DNA of 64,000 nt from an uncultured Bacilli bacterium (lineage in GTDB: Bacteria > Bacillota_I > Bacilli_A > RF39 > UBA660). Within the stretch, counting starts at the first letter, position 1, and every line of letters begins with the position of its first letter. Below the pieces are notes generated by a model. The model did not search any database. It was not told where the DNA came from and saw only the letters and a list, made by a program, of their open reading frames with translations. The stretch spans positions 14,137 through 78,136 of the forward strand of contig CAJUHO010000004.1 in NCBI GenBank assembly GCA_910586195.1, given 5' to 3'. The translations under genes were made by a program, and so were the position numbers. Below, in pieces: positions 62,599 through 64,000 of this stretch.

Positions 62599-63868
62599 AT
62601 TCTTTTGTAATAATATCAAGGGCCGTTTGCAACTGATTGTCAGTCTCATCAGTTGGATTATTAATATAATCTTCTGACAGTTCCACTTCAAAATCGGGAA
62701 CGACTCCCTTTTTGTCAATTGAATTCCCCTTAGAGGTCAACCACTTTTCAGTCGTATATTTAATACTCGCACCACTTTCTAAAGCAAAGGCCTTTTGAAC
62801 AGTTCCTTTTCCATAAGTTGTAATACCAACAGTCTTTCCTCCATAAGCTTCTTTAATAGCAGATGCCAAAATTTCAGAAGCAGAGGCACTAGATTTATTA
62901 GTTATTACTACAACATCATATTTACGTCTCTCCTTAGATTCGGAATAAACTTTCTCTTTTTTTCCTTTATTCTCCACCTGATATAAAACTTTATCTTTAC
63001 TTAAAAATAGTGACAAAATTTTAGTGACTTGATCTAAATGACCACCCGGATTTCCTCTAACATCAATAATAAGAGAATTTATATTTTTCTTTTCTAATTT
63101 TAAAAGATGCTTTTTAAACTGATTATATGTATTAGCTGCGAAAACATCTACTGCTAAAACCCCTACCTTCTTATTATTCTTTTCAATTATCTTACTTTCA
63201 ACAGAAGAAAGCTCAACTACCCCTCTCTCCAAAGTAATATTGACTACCTTTCCAGCACGTTCTACTTTCATTGCCACTTTCGTCCCAGCTTTTTCTCCCT
63301 TTAAAATTGTTGTTATCTCGGATAAGCTCTTTCCCTCTACTTTAGTACCTGCAATCGATATAATAATATCATCCTTTTGCAACCCAGCCTTTGCTGCAGG
63401 CGAGTTTTCAAATACACTGTAAATAACCATTTTTCCATTCTTCTGCATTACTTGAGCACCAATTCCCGTGTATTTGCCATTTACCGTCTCATTAAAAGAA
63501 TCTGATGCATCCTCATCCATATAAACCGAATACGGATCATCTAAATAATCTACCATTCCTTTAATAGCAGAGTCTAACAATTCTTCTTTATTTAAGTTTC
63601 CATAATAATTATCTACAATTGTATTATAAGTACTAACTAACTCTTCTAATTCCTTTGGCGCTTTAATACTAGTAACGCCTCTTGTGTACGTCAAAACACT
63701 CCCCAAAAGTCCACCAAATAAAATAGATATTATCATAATAATAACAACTTCTATTGTATTAAAACCACTTTTGGTCTCTATTATAACTTCTCGAACCTCT
63801 CCGTCCTCTTCTATATCTATATCTTTCTGTTCTAGTTCTTTTTCACCTTTTTTCCTGTTAAGTGCCAT
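62597..63868 (-). CDS. S41 family C-terminal processing peptidase (CtpA/CtpB-like)
   Basis: 423 residues. A charged cytoplasmic start, a membrane anchor (about 38-64), a PDZ domain (YSVFENSPAAKAGLQKDDII) and the S41 protease domain with the catalytic Ser in TNKSSASASEIL and Lys in TYGKGTVQKAF. Such enzymes cleave secreted or membrane substrates; CtpB acts in sporulation signalling. TTATAATGAGGTGATGG supplies a -10 and ribosome site near the ATG. Full length for the family. Confidence 0.93.
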   Translation of the reverse strand: MALNRKKGEKELEQKDIDIEEDGEVREVIIETKSGFNTIEVVIIMIISILFGGLLGSVLTYTRGVTSIKAPKELEELVSTYNTIVDNYYGNLNKEELLDSAIKGMVDYLDDPYSVYMDEDASDSFNETVNGKYTGIGAQVMQKNGKMVIYSVFENSPAAKAGLQKDDIIISIAGTKVEGKSLSEITTILKGEKAGTKVAMKVERAGKVVNITLERGVVELSSVESKIIEKNNKKVGVLAVDVFAANTYNQFKKHLLKLEKKNINSLIIDVRGNPGGHLDQVTKILSLFLSKDKVLYQVENKGKKEKVYSESKERRKYDVVVITNKSSASASEILASAIKEAYGGKTVGITTYGKGTVQKAFALESGASIKYTTEKWLTSKGNSIDKKGVVPDFEVELSEDYINNPTDETDNQLQTALDIITKE

Positions 63869-63924
63869 ACCATCACCTCATTATAATAATATCACAAATA
63901 AAATGAAAATAGAATGAAAAGAAA

Positions 63925-63949
63925 AAAGAAAAAGTAACTTACGTTACTT
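63925..63949 (-). terminator. Terminator of a minus-strand gene beyond the window
   Basis: AAGTAAC (63932-63938) and GTTACTT (63943-63949) form a stem with loop TTAC. On the minus strand TTTCTTTTTTC follows. It lies upstream of the protease gene and would end a transcript entering from the right. Confidence 0.6.
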
Positions 63950-64000
63950 CAGGCTGTTGACAAAGTAAAATTTGTTAATAGTCTTTTTATTTTTAATAAA

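Noticed and set aside
1..64000. CRISPR array or rRNA genes
   Set aside because: No evenly spaced short repeats with unique spacers and no rRNA-like sequence were seen on either strand.

Overview
The window is low-GC Bacillota (Firmicutes) chromosome. It uses the standard code: TGA serves as a stop and the only tRNA seen is tRNA-Trp with a CCA anticodon. Spore-cell-wall genes (a CwlJ-type cortex hydrolase, a CwlD-type amidase, a SpoIID-like protein) point to a spore-former or a descendant of one. Pta, formate-THF ligase and a diaminopentanoate-dehydrogenase-like enzyme suggest an anaerobic fermenter, possibly from the gut. I cannot name the genus.

Layout. 0-2.5 kb: the start of a GIY-YIG protein, then a tight three-gene cassette (GHKL ATPase, STAS-like protein, membrane protein) beside tRNA-Trp. 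2.9-8 kb: cwlJ-like gene, Ca2+ P-type ATPase, pta and a lysine-rich hypothetical. 8-12.8 kb: a complete Bce-type peptide-antibiotic module (response regulator, kinase, ABC ATPase, large permease) with a BceR-like operator in front. 12.9-14.8 kb: a YtrA-type GntR regulator with its ABC transporter and a clear promoter-operator.

14.96-32.1 kb: a LysM/N-acetylmuramoyl-L-alanine amidase gene is cut in two by a roughly 15.6-kb element (about 16242-31844). The 3' half (six LysM units) lies on the left and the 5' half (zinc ligands) on the right. The junctions share a 7-bp core and carry inverted 8-bp arms just inside, as expected for a large serine recombinase; one is encoded at the left end. The element holds small coupled ORFs, HTH and ribbon-helix-helix plasmid-type proteins, iteron-like repeats, a helicase with an in-frame stop, a type I restriction-modification system (hsdR-hsdM-hsdS), a Fic protein with a fused antitoxin-like segment and a large PD-(D/E)XK-type nuclease. 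It is a mobile defence cargo.

32.2-40.9 kb: a second defence block outside the element. It is a type I R-M operon in the order hsdM, PIN-domain nuclease, hsdS, hsdR; its HsdR has Gly where the catalytic Lys is expected. An HtrA-like protease overlapping an Abi_2 HEPN abortive-infection gene follows. 41-43.8 kb: zinc phospholipase C-like protein, degenerate SpoIID-like protein and CwlD. 43.8-55.4 kb: three ABC export systems interspersed with a GntR regulator, an HTH/DUF4097 pair, an EndA-like nuclease and unknown proteins. 55.4-64 kb: SPFH/NfeD pair, a secreted-domain protein, dehydrogenase, fhs, a thioester/SpaA-type adhesin with its overlapping sortase, and a C-terminal processing protease.

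The most notable things are the precisely mapped serine-recombinase element inside the amidase gene, the PIN nuclease embedded in a type I R-M operon, and the STAS/GHKL/membrane cassette beside tRNA-Trp. All calls come from reading motifs and translations; no database search was run.
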